In this document: positions 9,661-22,582 of the stretch, piece after piece
Layout of the letters: each line of letters begins with the position of its first letter
How positions within the stretch are numbered: position 1 is the stretch's first letter
Assembly: GCA_025201375.1 (NCBI GenBank)
Contig: JAIWZP010000001.1
Coordinates: forward strand, 854,501 to 918,500
Reading direction: 5' to 3'
DNA from: Gongronella butleri
Taxonomy: Eukaryota; Mucoromycota; Mucoromycetes; Mucorales; Cunninghamellaceae
DNA: 64,000 nt
Notes under the pieces: generated by a model
What the model was told of the DNA's origin: nothing
Databases searched by the model: none
The model's input: the letters and a program-made list of their open reading frames with translations, nothing else
Translations under genes and position numbers: made by a program

Positions 9661-12600
9661 CTAGAGCTCGCTGGCGTCGCTGTCCGAGGCATCATAGTCG
9701 TCTAGTAGGACATCCGTCTCGTCCTGATCCAAGGGGCTGTAGCGCGGGCCGCCGCGCTGCATGAATGAGGGCAGGCGGATGTTTTGCAAAAAGCTCATGT
9801 CGCCAAGATTGCGTGGTAACCTGACCCTCGACAGCAAGCCGACGATGGCAACAGGCACAATGACCATGGCAGACACGACCTTGGTGAGGATCGGATGAGA
9901 CAGCAGCGAGTCAGCCGACGCAGGCGCGCCATCGGGCAAACGGATGGAACTAGAAAGGAAAAGAAAAGAAAAGAGATGAGCATGTGCTGCGTCGCGTCGC
10001 GTCGCATTTATGGTCTTTTTTTTTTTTTTTTTTTTTTTTACCCGAATCGGCCGTGTGATCTAAAGATATGGCGGTAGCGGAAGCAGGCAAAGACGGCTGC
10101 GGCGCCAATGACCGGACCAAAGAGGAACCAAGCCCAGTTTGAGCTGCCTGGGCGGCCGGGACAGCGGATCATGTCGCCCTGCTTGTCGAGCTCGTCGCCG
10201 CCCTGGCAGGTGGATGCTGCGATCTTGCGGTAGCCGCTCGGATAATACACAAAGTCCACGGAGCCATCGCACTCGGGCACAATTGGCTCGTAGCCGGATA
10301 CAAGCACGCAGTCGCCCTTGTCATTGCGCACAAAGTTGAAGTCACTAGAAAAGAAAAGGAAGCCGTGAGCTCCCCGTGATATTTTTTTGTCTTTTTTTTT
10401 CCCAATTTTTTGTCTTTTTCTTTTTGATCTGCGTACCATTCAAAGTCCAGGGCCGAGCAAGAGCAATTGCGGACGATGTCCTTTGGTTGGACGAGCTTTT
10501 CACCAATGTAGCAATCACGTTCTTGGATGCGGCGGTAATAAAGCGTCTCACGGCCAAACATACACTTGTCACCACGGACATCGACGGGGCTCCAGAGCTC
10601 AAAGTCGTCGTCGTCCTCGTGTTGGATGTCCAGCTTGCACTGGGTGGGGTGCAGCTGTGAAAAGTCAATGTGATAGGCGACGAATTTGCCCGAAGAGCGC
10701 TCGGAGCCAAGGATCAGATACTTTTGACTGGTGCCGTCGGGTTGGGTGATGATGTCCTCGACCTTGATGCGGTCCTTTTTGTTGCTGAATTCGTATGTTT
10801 CCCAGGTGAGGCCCTGGTCGGACGTGTATTTGAGCTCGTGGGTCTCGTCTTCGTCGTCAACGAGAATCAAAAGGCCGCCCTGATCGGCAAATTCCCAAAT
10901 GTGAGCGCCCTTGTACACCTCTGTCCATGTTTTGCCGGCATCGCGCGTCATGAAGACGTCGCCGACGCGGTAATCGGACAGCCATCCACCAACATTGCCG
11001 ACACCGACCATGAGACCGACGGCACTGGACGTGCTGAAGAGGTCGCGTGGATTGCGGCGCTCTGAGTAGCTGTGCAAGTGCAAGAAGCAATCGTCTTTGT
11101 TGATGCAGTGGTAGGGCTCCTTGCGGCTGTCGAGGTTGGGGGCAGCAATGGTGTTCCAGCTGCGGCCGGCATCGGCGGTCAGCTTGGTCACCAGCTTTTT
11201 GGGGTCGCCCATGTTGGCCTGACTGGGATTGGACAATTGATTGGCAAGTGCAATGCCATCAATGCCTTGCATCTTTTCAAAGTCGACGATGCCCATGTCG
11301 TTGCGATTGGCGTCGGGCAGCGACATGACAAAATACGTGCCATTGGAATTGGACGTGAAGATGTTGCCGTACTCGGAGCCCTTGCGCGTGTTGGTCGACA
11401 CGTGGATCCACATGCTGTACTGGGACTCCATGATGGTGAATGCCTCGGGCGCCACGGCAAAGCTCTCTGGGAAATGCGCAGGCGCATACGTTTTGCCATC
11501 CAGGCTGACGTGCAATTGCAAATTGGCGCCGCCATGTTGAGCGACGGCAACGACCATGAACTTGCCAAAGACAGCGACACCGACCATGTCCTCAAACAGG
11601 TATTGCTTGGATTCAAAGTACGAGTCGGACGAGACAAATTGGAGTGGATTGGACAAAAAGGTGCGCTGGTTGCCGCTCTTGTCGTGGTACTCTTCGCAAA
11701 AGATGGCGTCGTGCTCGGCATGCTCAATCTGGCCGCTGCGGCCCCAGATGCAGTTGCGCACATATGTGCCGATGCTGCGCCACGTCTGTCCGGAATTGTG
11801 CGTGTAAAAGGCCTCGGAGTGGCAGTTGTTGGTGATGAAGCCATCGCAATTGTCCTCGCCAATGAAGATGGCATATTCGTCCTCGTCGCGGTGGAAGCTA
11901 AAGATGTTGCCGACAATGGAGCTGAGCGGTGGCAATGGCGTGGTGATCTCGTTGAAATTCGAGCCGCGGTCCGTGGTGACAAAGTGGGAGCGGCCCTTTG
12001 TGATGAAATACGCAATCTTGTCGTGGTGTGGATTCTGGTACATGGCAATCACCTGGTGGTTCTCAAACACCTGCATCCAATGGTCACCATCGTCGTCGCT
12101 GCGCCAAATCTTGTTGTCGGCCGTGCGCAAAAACACGCGATTGGTGTCTGTAAAGTAAATGTAGTCGACCACACGATCGCCAAACACCATTTTGGAGCTT
12201 TGCACGCGGCCCTCCTCGCCACAGTCCCATTCTTGCTGCTTTTCGAGGTCAATGCCGCCGCGACACGTGCTCTTGGCGTTCTTTTTGTATCCAGAGCGGC
12301 CCGTGAACTTTTTGCCAGGACGGCAGTCCGTCGGCCGGTCAGGGTGTCGGTTGATGAACTCGCACTCGCCCTTTTCATTGCGCCAAAAGCCGAAATCGCT
12401 ACGTTTTTATGAGAAAAATGAGAAATTGGGATCAGATTTCCTTTCTTTTTTTTTTTTTTTCCTCCCTCTCGTTGCTTTCCCAAAGGGATGGCGCAGCAAT
12501 TTCTGATCGCCTCCAATTCGCCTCCGATTGCCCTCCATTTTGTTTTTTTTTTTTTTTACCATTCAAAGTCAATGTCGCGGCATTCGCAGTTGTCGACGAC

Positions 12601-15600
12601 GGTCTCTGGGTCCTTGAAGCGATTGCCGACCTTACAGATGCGGTCTTTTTTGCGGCGCCAGTAGGCGGTCTTTTTGCCCAGTAGGCAGGCATCGTCGCCA
12701 TCATCGTCCTTTGGAATCCATTTTTCAAAGTCGCTCTTGTCTTCGTTGCGCTCGTCGAGGTTGCACTGCTTGATGTCCTTTGTCTCTGTGAAATCGACGG
12801 TGATGATCTCGGGCTTGCGCGCTTTGCGATTGTGGCCAATGATGACGAAGCGCAGCGTGGTGGACTGCGGGTCTGTAGTAAGCGTGCGCACACGCATCGG
12901 CTCGTCGGCGAACTGGTACTTGTGGAAGTGGTCGCCCTGGTCCCACGAGTACAGCAGCTCGTTGGTGGGGCCCTCGTCGTTGATCAGAACGAGCAGTGAC
13001 CCTTGGTCGCCGAATTCGTACAAGTGCTCGCCCTGCTGGATGCGCGTCCACGTGTGACCCGCGTCGCGTGTCAAGAACGTGTCGCTCTGCGCATAGTCGA
13101 GAAGCGCAGGGCCCACGTTGCCGACGCCCATGGCAAGGCCAGGCACGCCGCCTGCAGAAAAGATGGCGCCGGGCCCGTGGATGTCGGTGCGGCTATGCAA
13201 ATTGAGCGTGCAGTCCTTTGCGCGGCAATCCATGTTGCGTGGCGGCTCCAGAGGCTGCCAATGGCCACCGTCGTCCCAGCTGATCATCGTGCGCACACGC
13301 TTGGCCACCTCGCGCCCACCACCAACAAGATCTTCGGGATTCATCACCTGATTCGCCAAAATGATCCCATCAACGCCTTGCAGCTTCTCGAAATCGACAA
13401 AGCCCATGGCATTGCCATTCGTGTTATCCAGCGCAACGTGGTAAAACGTGCCATTCTCATTCGACTTGTACAGCGTGCCATGCGCCTTGCCGGACGTGAT
13501 GGACTTGAAAATGTTGAGCAACACCGAGTGCGTTGTCGACTGCAGCACCGTAAACGTCTAATTGCATTGGTAAGAAAAAAAAAAAGAAAAAAGAGTGAGT
13601 TGACGTTCGAAAATAACAATGGCACAGGGAATTAAAAAAAGTTCCTTTTCTTTTCTTTTTTCTCCATATTCTTCCAACTCACTTCGCGATCAATGTACTG
13701 CCCAGGAGGGAAATGGGCCTCTGCAAAGTGCTCGCCATCAATGCTCACGTGAACGTTGAGTTCACCGCGCGTGGTGGCTGCCACAGCCATGAAATCGTCA
13801 ATGACAAAGAATTCGACGAGATTGTCAAAGAGGATTTCCTTTGCCTGGCCCCAATCGACGGTGCGCGCGAGCTGGAGCTGCGACGACTGCGGCGACGCGT
13901 GCACTGAGCAGTACACGGTCTCTTTGCGGATATCAAACTTGGAATCACGGCCGAAAATACACTTTTCGACATGCATGTGGAACGCGGTCCATGAGCCACC
14001 ATGGTCATGCGAGATGTACGCGTCGGTGCGGTGTGTGGCCACGTCGTCGGCCGCGAGCAGCAGCCATTCGGGCTCGGTGGGGTGGAAATCGATCACCTGT
14101 GGGCCGAGAGTGCGTGCAGGCGTGCCTGGGGTGTCCACCTTTTTCCAGTTCTCGCCTTGGTCCGTGGAAACGTACATATTGGTATCTGTGAATGCGTACG
14201 CGCGCTCATTGTTGAATTCGTGCATGACCACGTTCAAAATGCGGCCTTGGTCGGCAAGTACTTGCTTCCACGACAGACCGTGTTCGGGCGAATACCACAA
14301 TTGGCCATTCTCGAGACGCATCAGCACACGTGGTGCATGCGCAAAGTACATGAATTGCGCGATTTCGTCGTCGAATGCCGTGTGGAAGCTGCGGATGCCG
14401 TCCTCGGCAGGGTCGGCGGCGGTCGTCACGCCATGGTTCTTGTTCTTGTCGTCTGCTTCATGGTTGTTGCTATCTTGCTGAATGTGCACGTCATTGTCGC
14501 TGCATGGACGCTGCACGGGATCATCCAGGGCCTTTGCGTCCTTTTGGAGCTCGCAGGTATTGCCGGGGATCAGACGATAGCCACTGGAGGCCAAGTACGT
14601 GTCGCTTTCATGCTTGCATTCATCACTGGACACAATGTCGTGGTCAATGCGTGTGCACTTGCCCTGGGCGTCGCGTGCAAAGTTGTAATCGCATTCATAA
14701 TCGGCTTGTGTGCACGGGCAATTCTTCATTTCCACTTCGGGTTCCTGGAAATCGCGGCCAACATAGCATGCGCGGTCGATCTTGCGGCGATAAAACATTT
14801 GCTCATGGCCCATGAGACAGTCGGGGCCCTCGGTCAGGTCGCGCGCGTAAAAGCGTTCGAAATCGCTCTTTTCGTCGTTTTCTTGGTCAAATACGCATTG
14901 TTTGTCGTGGATGGCAGTGAGATCCAGATGGATGGCCTCAATGCTCTTTGCAGCATGTTCCAGAGACGCCACGAGCAAAAAGTGGCCGGAAGTCGACTGC
15001 GGGTCGGTGGTCAGGATGTGTGCACGCACCTTTTTGCCAAGATCGTGTCTTTGCCAATGGTTTCCGCGGTCGCTGCTCCACCACACATGATCCGTCTCCT
15101 TTCCATCCTCGACCAGCACCAGGATCGCGCCCATGTCGCCGAATTCGTACTTGTGCGCACCCTCCATGGCCAACTGCCACGTCAGGCCACCATCCGATGA
15201 CAAGAACGTGTCGCACGCGTCGTAGGACGCCAAACGATCACTGTAGCTGCCAACACCCATAATCACGCCTACGGCTGTCGCCGACGAGAACACCTGGCCC
15301 ACATTGTGGGGCGACGTGACGGAATGGAGGTGCAATTGGCATTTTTCGCCATCTTTGGCGTTGCAAGGCATGTCGCGACCCTCTTTGTCCTTGACATGGG
15401 AAATCGGTGCCCATGATGCGCCATCGTCAAAGCTCATGCGCGTCTGAAGCACCTTTTCACGCCCGCGTTGCACAACGTCGTCGGGATTCGCCACCACATT
15501 GGCCAGCATCACACCTTCGACGCCCTGGATACGTTCAAAATCGATAATGCCCATGGCATTGCGGTTCGTGTTCTCCAGACTCTTGACAAAGAACGTGCCG

Positions 15601-16831
15601 TTGGAATTCGATCGGTAGAGCGATCCGTACGCGGCGTGGCTCGCCAGCATATCCACCAAAAGCGCCGTGCTCGTCGATTCGACAATGGTATACGCTTCTT
15701 CTTGCGCGGCCGCGCCCGCAGGGAACACCGCTTGGCTCCAATTCTCGCCATCCAGTGAAACGTACAAATCCATGTCGGTTTCGGCCGGCGACGGCTTGAC
15801 GGCGGCAATCATATACCGATGAATCGCGCTTACCGCCACAACGCCATTCACGCTCTTGCCCGTGCCAAAGTCCATCAATTGCTCCTTTTCAAAAAAGTTT
15901 TCCGATTGCACCAGGCGGAATTCCTTGGGATCCAGCCAGCTGAACAGGTCCTTGTGCTCCGCAGGCACAGGCTCCACGCACATCACCTCGTCCGTCGGCG
16001 TCGTCGTGAATTGCGCGCTCGATTGGCTCCAAATACAATGCAACACGTGGCTGCGCAGCGAATGCAGCTCGTCAAAATTGTTGGTCGTATAATGCGCCTA
16101 CAAGAAGCAAAAGGAGAGTGAGCCACAAAACCAAAAAAAAAAAAGGGGGGGAAAAAGGAAAAAAAAAAAAAAGATAAAAAAAAGAGAGCTCACCTCGACG
16201 TGGCAATCAGGAGCACCAAGCGCCTTGGCATCGCATTGAAAGCCAAAAAAGATGACATGGCCAGGGCGCTGCGCGTGGAAGCTCAACAGCTGGTTACCAC
16301 TCGCTGGTTCGTTTGGCGTGTCAAAGGAATGCCATGTCACGCCCTGGTCGTCTGTTTTCCAATGCTTTTTACTGTTGCTGAGGACATACGCCTAGGAACA
16401 TTTTTTTTAATTCAAAAAAAAAAAAAAAGTCAGTGCGCATTTCGGTGCAATTGGGTCCTTTTTTTTTTTTACCTTGTCCTTATCGTAAGGATGCTCGTAC
16501 AATGAATATGCCTGTCCGTCGTCAATGTCCGTCACCTTGACCCAGTCCTTGCCATAGTTCTCCGAACGATAGAGCGCGTGCGAGTTGGCGTCTAGCCATA
16601 GCAAGTTCTAAAAAAAAAGCGACAAAACTATGAGCCAATGCCACACAATTCGCGAATTGAGCGCGTTTTCCACAAACTTACGTCCGAGTCTTTAAAGTAG
16701 TGCAGCTTTTCAGGAAGCCTGTCAAAGGGCGTGCTGCCGGTAGCGATACGCTGAGCCGTGACGGCGCCAAGGGCAGATGCCAAGACGAGCGCAACGCACG
16801 CAAAGCGGCGAAACGAAGCCCTTGTGCGCAT
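9661..16831 (-). CDS. VPS10: Vps10/sortilin-type sorting receptor with three Vps10 modules
   Basis: Eight exons keep phase: 16831-16682, 16607-16473, 16391-16194, 16097-13683, 13557-12560, 12398-10437, 10344-10042, 9949-9661; about 2149 aa. Residues 1-27 are a signal peptide ending VTAQ. Three Vps10 beta-propeller plus 10CC modules follow, starting near residues 40, 730 and 1365. Each shows Asp-box-like S/T-x-D-x-G-x-T/S-W turns (SSDGGLTW, TRDAGHTW, TRDAGKTW) and ends with a Cys-rich C-x-C...DFECDF block. A membrane segment WAWFLFGPVIGAAAVFACF lies near residue 2030. The tail carries YSPL (YxxPhi) and ETDVLL (acidic dileucine) sorting motifs. Yeast Vps10 sorts vacuolar hydrolases between Golgi and endosome and has two modules (about 1580 aa), so three is unusual. 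Confidence 0.92.
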
Positions 16832-17582
16832 GATGAGAAAGAGGGACGCGCACCAAGAAGAACCGAGAGAAGAAAAAAAGAAAGAAAGAACAGGTGCCGC
16901 GATATGCTCGTCAAACAATAAAAAAGCCAAGACGTCCACGTAAAAAGCCTAAAAAGATGCAAAAAAAAGTGAGAAAGCCGCGGTAAAAAAAAAAAAAAAA
17001 GGCGCAAGCATAAGCTGCGCGGCACGTAGAGACGCGTGAAAATCAAGGCAGAAACATACACAAGAAGGAAACAAGAGCTGTTACGTGAAAAAAAATCAAA
17101 AAGGACGTGGCAAAAAAATGAAAAGAAAGAAAAGCGAGGAAAAGGCAAAAAGAGCCAAAACGAAAAAAAAAGGGCGAAGCGCTCCTTTGTGCCTTTTTTG
17201 ATTGGGCGCTCAGCCCGTGCATGGACCAGCTTTTGGAAACATCCAATAGGCCATGACGCGTCAATTTTACAAAAAAGATGCGTCAATGAGACCACTTTTA
17301 CATAAATTTCTCCGCATGTCAAAACAAAATAAATTGCGCCAAGCATCAAGTGCCAAACGAGAAAAACAAAGTCTGGGCTGGGTGCGCAATGGATCACGTA
17401 TCAAGGCAAACTTGCCAAGTTGCAATGGCAAAAGGACCAAAAAGAGCCATTTTGGGCGAGGCGCCGGGCTGGTCCGGCGGCCTTTTCCAAAGCGGGTGAT
17501 GACGTTGAAAAGGGGACGCGTACGCATCTTTGCACCTGTTTTTTTTTCTTTTTCTTTTTTATTCTTTTACCTCTTTTTCGCC
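16832..17582. other. Divergent promoter region, VPS10 / proteasome beta-7
   Basis: A/T- and purine-rich spacer of 750 bases between divergent start codons at 16831 and 17583. Long A runs on the plus strand near 16960-17190 and a T-rich leader just before 17583. No coding frame supported. Confidence 0.6.
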
Positions 17583-18777
17583 ATGGACCACTTTCCTTCC
17601 AACTGGGGCAAGCCCCGCAACGAAGCCATTGACCAGTACAGCACGGTCCCCCTACACAAGACGCTGCCAGACGGCCTGGCCCAGTCCGCCTATGGCCCCA
17701 CCACCAGAACACAGTAAAAAAACGCTCGTTTTGGCGCTTTTATTCAGAGATGAGCTCACTTTTTTGTCTGTTTCATAGGCAACCCATGATCACCGGTACT
17801 TCTATCATTGCCTTTAAATACAAGGACGGCATCATGATGGCGTCGGATATGCTCGGTACGCTCTTTGCATGCTTCCATTGCCTTCCAAATGGCTCATTTC
17901 AGCCATTCTTTTTTCTTTTTAGGCTCCTACGGCTCGCTCGCGCGTTTCCGCGATATCCAACGATTATGCCCTGTGGGCACGCACACCATTGTCGGCGCCT
18001 CGGGCGATGTTTCCGACTACCAGTATCTGCAGCATCTGCTGGAATCGCTCATGTAAGATCTTTTTTGCTGATTTACCCCGCGACCAAGAGCCAATTGAGG
18101 CAACGCACGAACAAACGGACAAATGAACAAAATGGACCGCACGATTGACACTTTTTTTTTTGCAGGATCAAGGAGCATTGCGCCGACGACGGCCATGTGC
18201 TCGGCACCAAGAACATCTACGAGTACCTGTGGCGCGTCATGTACAACCGACGATCCAAGTTCAACCCCCTGTGGAACGCGCTCGTGATTGCCGGCATCGA
18301 CAAGGACGAAAAGTAAAGAAAACAGGACAATTGACACGCATCACGCTCTCTGACACGGACCAAATTCTTTTTTTCTCTCTCTCTGTTTTTTTTTCGCTCA
18401 GATTCCTTGGCTTTGTCGACTTGCGAGGCACCACGTACCAAGCGACCACGATTGCCACCGGTTTCGGTGCGCACCTTGCCACCCCTATCCTACGAAAGCG
18501 CGTCGAGGGCCGTGAGGACGAAATCACCGAAGAAGAAGCCAGGGAGATCCTCAACGACTGCATGCGCGTCCTCTTTTACCGAGATGCCCGTTCCCTGAAC
18601 AAGGTAAAATTCTCAAAATACAAAAGCGCGAAACGCGACCTGCTGACGCGTCTTTTTTTCTTTCTTTTCTAGTTTCAATCCGGCAAGATCACCGAGGCTG
18701 GCTTGGAAATCAGCGAGCCCTACTCGGTCGAGACGGAATGGTCCTTTGCTGAGAGCATCCGCGGCTATGGTGCGTAA
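17583..18777 (+). CDS. PRE4: 20S proteasome subunit beta-7 (Pre4 type)
   Basis: Six exons: 17583-17713, 17779-17855, 17923-18052, 18166-18312, 18402-18603 and 18673-18777. They encode 263 aa, close to yeast Pre4 (266). A propeptide of about 45 residues precedes PMITGTSIIAFKYKDGIMMASD, the proteasome beta fold start. Later landmarks are GDVSDYQYL, IKEHCADDGH, YNRRSKFNPLWN and FLGFVDLRGTTYQATTIATGFG, all characteristic of beta-7. Beta-7 is non-catalytic but forms part of the inner beta rings of the 26S proteasome. All junctions are phase-consistent GT-AG introns with T-rich 3' ends. The gene ends 108 bases from the convergent reductase gene. Confidence 0.93.
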
Positions 18778-18885
18778 ATGATGTTTTTTTTTTCTTGTTC
18801 CCAAATAAATCCCCAATCACCCCCCTTTTTTTGTTGTGTTCTTCTTGACAATGTGTCAATGGCTACATTTTAATAATGTTACAAA

Positions 18886-20164
18886 TCAGGCCTGGCCAAG
18901 CTCCTTGGGCGACGGCGACTGCCACGAATAATCCTTGTAGGGAGCGAGAATGGTGTGGATCTGCTCGAGCACCTTGGCTTCGTTGGCGGGGATCGTCTCG
19001 GTGCCATCCTCACGCGCCTTGACCGTCTTCCACGCAGCAACAGCCTTTTGCACCTCCTCTTTGCGCTCGAGACCAATCACCGTGCTGTCCAAATTGAACG
19101 TGGCACGCCCGCTAAACGCAAAAAGCGACGCCAGCGACGAAATATTCAAGCCATTGGCCGCCGCAAGCTCGCTGCACTGCTTGGCCGCCGCGCGCAGCTC
19201 CGCGTGCGCAGGATGCCACTCAGGAGGGCCAGCATCACGGAACAACGCCATGTTCAACGGCGACGCGCTAAACACAGTGCGCACACCCGCCGCACGGAAT
19301 TTCTCAGCATACTCGGCCAGCTTGGTGTTTTGCAAATTGTAATGGCTGTACGAAAGAACCACATCCAGCGGCTGCCCCTTTTGCGCCTGGTGCTCCGCAA
19401 TCTTGAGCAAAACAGGCAATGGATACCCTGAATTTTAACATTTGAGTCCAATTTTTTCGTTTTTCGTTGCCCCCCTCCCCCAGTATCCATTTACCTGAGC
19501 AACCAACGTACTTGATCGTGCCCTGTGCCTTGAGCTCAAACAAGGCACTCAGTGCGCCATTGGCACCGACAACATCCTCAAAATCGACAAATTCAACGTC
19601 GTGGCAAAGCACCGTGTCCAAATAGTCCGTTTTGAGTCTGCGCATGCTCTCAGCAACCGATTCTTTCGTGCGCGCTGCAGAATAGTCAAAGTCCTTGGGC
19701 ATGTACCCATAGCGGCCAATCTTGGTCTGCAGGTAATATGTCGATCGTGGGAATTCTTGCGCAATTTGCGCCAGCGCGTCGCCCAAAATGAACTCGCTGC
19801 GACCGTAGTAGGGTGACGTGTCAAATGTGTTGATGCCTGAAAAAAAAAAAAAAATGGACCGGAAACAGGGGGAAAAAATGAGTGCCGCTTGCCTCTTTTT
19901 CATCATTTTCCCCTTTTAAAAAAAACAAAGCAGCAACGAACCTGAGCCAAGCGCCTCGCGGCACGCCTCCACGGGCCAGTGGTCCGCAATAGCATCGTAT
20001 GCACCCGATAGCGCACCGGCGCCAAAGGAGATCTCGGACGGCTTGTATTCCGTTTGACAAACAGGCTATAAAAAAAAGAGACAAATGCGCGTCGTTAGCC
20101 ACACAACCACCCCTCGCCATCTGAAACATAAAAAAAGGTCGGCCCTTGCACTTGCCTTGGCCAT
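18886..20164 (-). CDS. ARA2: Aldo/keto reductase, D-arabinose/L-galactose dehydrogenase type
   Basis: Four exons: 20164-20156, 20065-19942, 19836-19495, 19427-18886; about 338 aa. The AKR tetrad is visible: Asp and Tyr in INTFDTSPYYG, Lys in LQTKIGRYGY, His in TVLCHDVEF. VVLSYSHYNLQN and TVIGLERKEEV fit the Ara2/L-galactose dehydrogenase subgroup, which oxidises aldoses with NAD(P) toward erythroascorbate- or ascorbate-type products. Exon 1 encodes only Met-Ala-Lys and is followed by GCAAGT, the strong consensus of a rare GC-AG intron; joining it to the CCTGTTTGT exon keeps frame. The N-terminus is the least certain part. Exact substrate cannot be decided from sequence. Confidence 0.85.
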
Positions 20165-22582
20165 GATAATAGTAATAAAAAAAAAGGAACGCGAAACAAA
20201 AACGAGAGAATTGCAGAAATATCGACGTGGGAACCTTTGCAATCCCGACCCGGGCATTAGGAAAAAAAATGACAGCCCGCAGCCGCAGCGCCAGGGCGTC
20301 CTTGAACCTTGATTCACTAGCGCACGGCAAAAGGGGTTGAGTCTTTTATTTTATTCTTCTTTTTCCCTGAATGCCCACATTGAGCGTGTTTTTAACTTTT
20401 TCTGCAATGATCCCTCGCTTGACGTTTTGCTAAACGCACCACAAAAAATCGAATGGATAGCCATGCACGCGTCGGTCCGTGCTCAACTTTTGGGGAAAAT
20501 CAACGAAAGCTGCGCTTTGACTTTTATTTGCCTTGCCAAATGCCTGGACACAATTTCACTGCCATGGTTCTATCGTCAATCGAAAGATCTTGACTCGGAG
20601 ATGCTGGTGTGTGCGATTTAAAGCAGCCTCGATCATCAGCTTTTGCTTGCCAGCAGCTATCACTCCATCTTAAATCATTAGCAGAGAGATGACAAGAAAT
20701 TGCAGTAATTCAATGACCGAGAAAATGTGCCATCCTTTGCTTCATACCTCTCTCCACTTGCTTTTCAATTTTGTGAACATTTGGGTACGTTCATCCCGAG
20801 ATGTTATTTGAATGCTTGATTTTGGCGAAAAATTGACTGTGGCCGGTTGACCGGCCATTGTAGCGCCACGAAACTCCACACAACGTGGAACGACGAGCTA
20901 GAAATCTGAAGTAGATTAAACGTGCAGCTGTAAAAAGCCATTGGGGGCACGCTACAGTCAAATCACAAAATGAGCTGATTTGATCACCCGAGAAGAAATT
21001 GAAAACTTAGGTCCTCAAAATCGCGCCAAACTTACACACATGCTGCGCGGCATGGAGAAACGACGAGAAATGCCAAAAAAGAGCTGGGTCCAATACCTCG
21101 TTGGCGAGTAATGAGCGATTTTTGTTGAAATTTCAACAGCGAATTGCGTGAGAAAAACGTGCCCATCGCGCCGCGCCGGCACGTCCACTAGAAGAGAGAT
21201 ACCAGGAGCATGTAATTGATGAAGAAACAGACGCGCGTCACTCGACGTCTGACGCGGTTTATCACGCGTCCAAGTTTGCCCGCAAAAGGGCTGCTTGCAA
21301 CAAATTTGCCTGGAATCCGTTTTTTTTGGAGTGATCATTGATATTCACTTATGCAGCAGACCGTGCTCGTTCCGATGGTTTCTGTTTCGCGGCTCTGCGG
21401 CCAATTTCCATCGACTCTGCCTTTGTGGCGTAAAAAAAAGGCAAATTGCGATTTACGCGATAACCAGGCGATGGACTTCAGTTTTTATTGCTTTTCTGTG
21501 ATTTTCTAGAGAGTGTTTACCATGTCGTTGAATTACATGGCGATCTGGGGGTCTAAATTTGCCCATTTGAAAGTCCTCGACCATACCCCTTGGAAACCCG
21601 CGATTTTGAAATCGACATTGCTCGGCATCTGGCGATCGCAGTGCCGCATGGATGAGCTTATTCGAAGGAGAAAGTACGGAATCATCGGTACAAGCAGCTG
21701 ATTCCGGAGTAAACTGTAAAAGAGATTGACAAAAAAGCAAATTACAATAAAATAACGTCAAGCAGTACTTTTCTCGTTTTTCTACATGTGTCTCGTCCTC
21801 ATGTTTACTTGCCCCATCCCGCAAAAATTTCCCAACGCGTGTTTAGCACTTGCCTACGGTCCAGCACCTCATGGAGAATATGTTTCTCGGCGGCCAAAAA
21901 TTTAATTGTCTTTATACCTTCTGTGTTCTTGGTAGAAACGCGACCAGTTACTTTGAGCGATAATGGAAAGTGAATTTCGGTTCAATGATGCATCGAATGG
22001 TCAATACGAACTTGACACTCCCAGCCGGCACATCCACGGCTGAGCTACAATTAACCAAAGAAGCCCCTTGGGTAGTGCAAATTCTAAAAAGTGAACCACG
22101 CTCGTTTACTTTTTTTCGATCTTTGCGATGCCTGATTTAACACACAGGTGAAGATGGAACGAATTGGTGGCTCTGGATCATCTGTCACGAAGTAAGCTGC
22201 TTTTTTTCGTATATTTGGCGGATCTTCATTTCAGCAAGCGAAACGATCATCCTTTACTGCTTGTACACGTGTAAATGATATCATGGAAGCAACCTGAGCG
22301 CTGTGCACCGTGGTATTTTTTTTTATGACTTTGTCGGCAATTGACGCTAGGCCGCGTAAAATGACAAAAAGGGATGAAATTTGCTAATTGGAGCAGCGGC
22401 GCTTGTTGCATGAACTGCTCCAAAAGACTCGTGAGAAAATAGGTGTTGCACAAAAGCTGTGATTGGCCGCGGTGGCTTCCTTGTGTGCGAACTCCAGAAA
22501 AAGCGCGGTGTTTTTTTTTTCTTCTCGTTCTCGTTCTCCCGCCTTTTTTTCTTTCTTTTCTTTCCCTCCAACTGATAAGAAC
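20165..22582. other. 2.4-kb spacer without supported gene
   Basis: Several 60-120-codon frames exist (for example 20337-20621 and 21453-21824 minus) but none shows splice context or known motifs. Contains a perfect hairpin GGCCGG-TTGA-CCGGCC at 20841-20856. The last 100 bases before 22583 are T-rich like other leaders in the window. Confidence 0.45.

Noticed and set aside
11072..12412. 446-codon open frame antisense to VPS10
   Set aside because: Shadow of the highly biased Vps10 coding strand; valine/alanine-rich mirror of conserved exons, no splice or start context.
14001..15200. 399-codon plus-strand frame opposite VPS10
   Set aside because: Same explanation; the minus-strand frame has clear Vps10 motifs and phase-consistent splice sites.
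20337..20621. 94-codon plus-strand frame as a small gene
   Set aside because: No recognisable domain, no clear promoter or splice context, and AT-rich composition like the surrounding spacer.
22020..22060. tRNA A-box-like string on the minus strand (TAGCTCAGCCGTGG)
   Set aside because: No matching box B or cloverleaf downstream.
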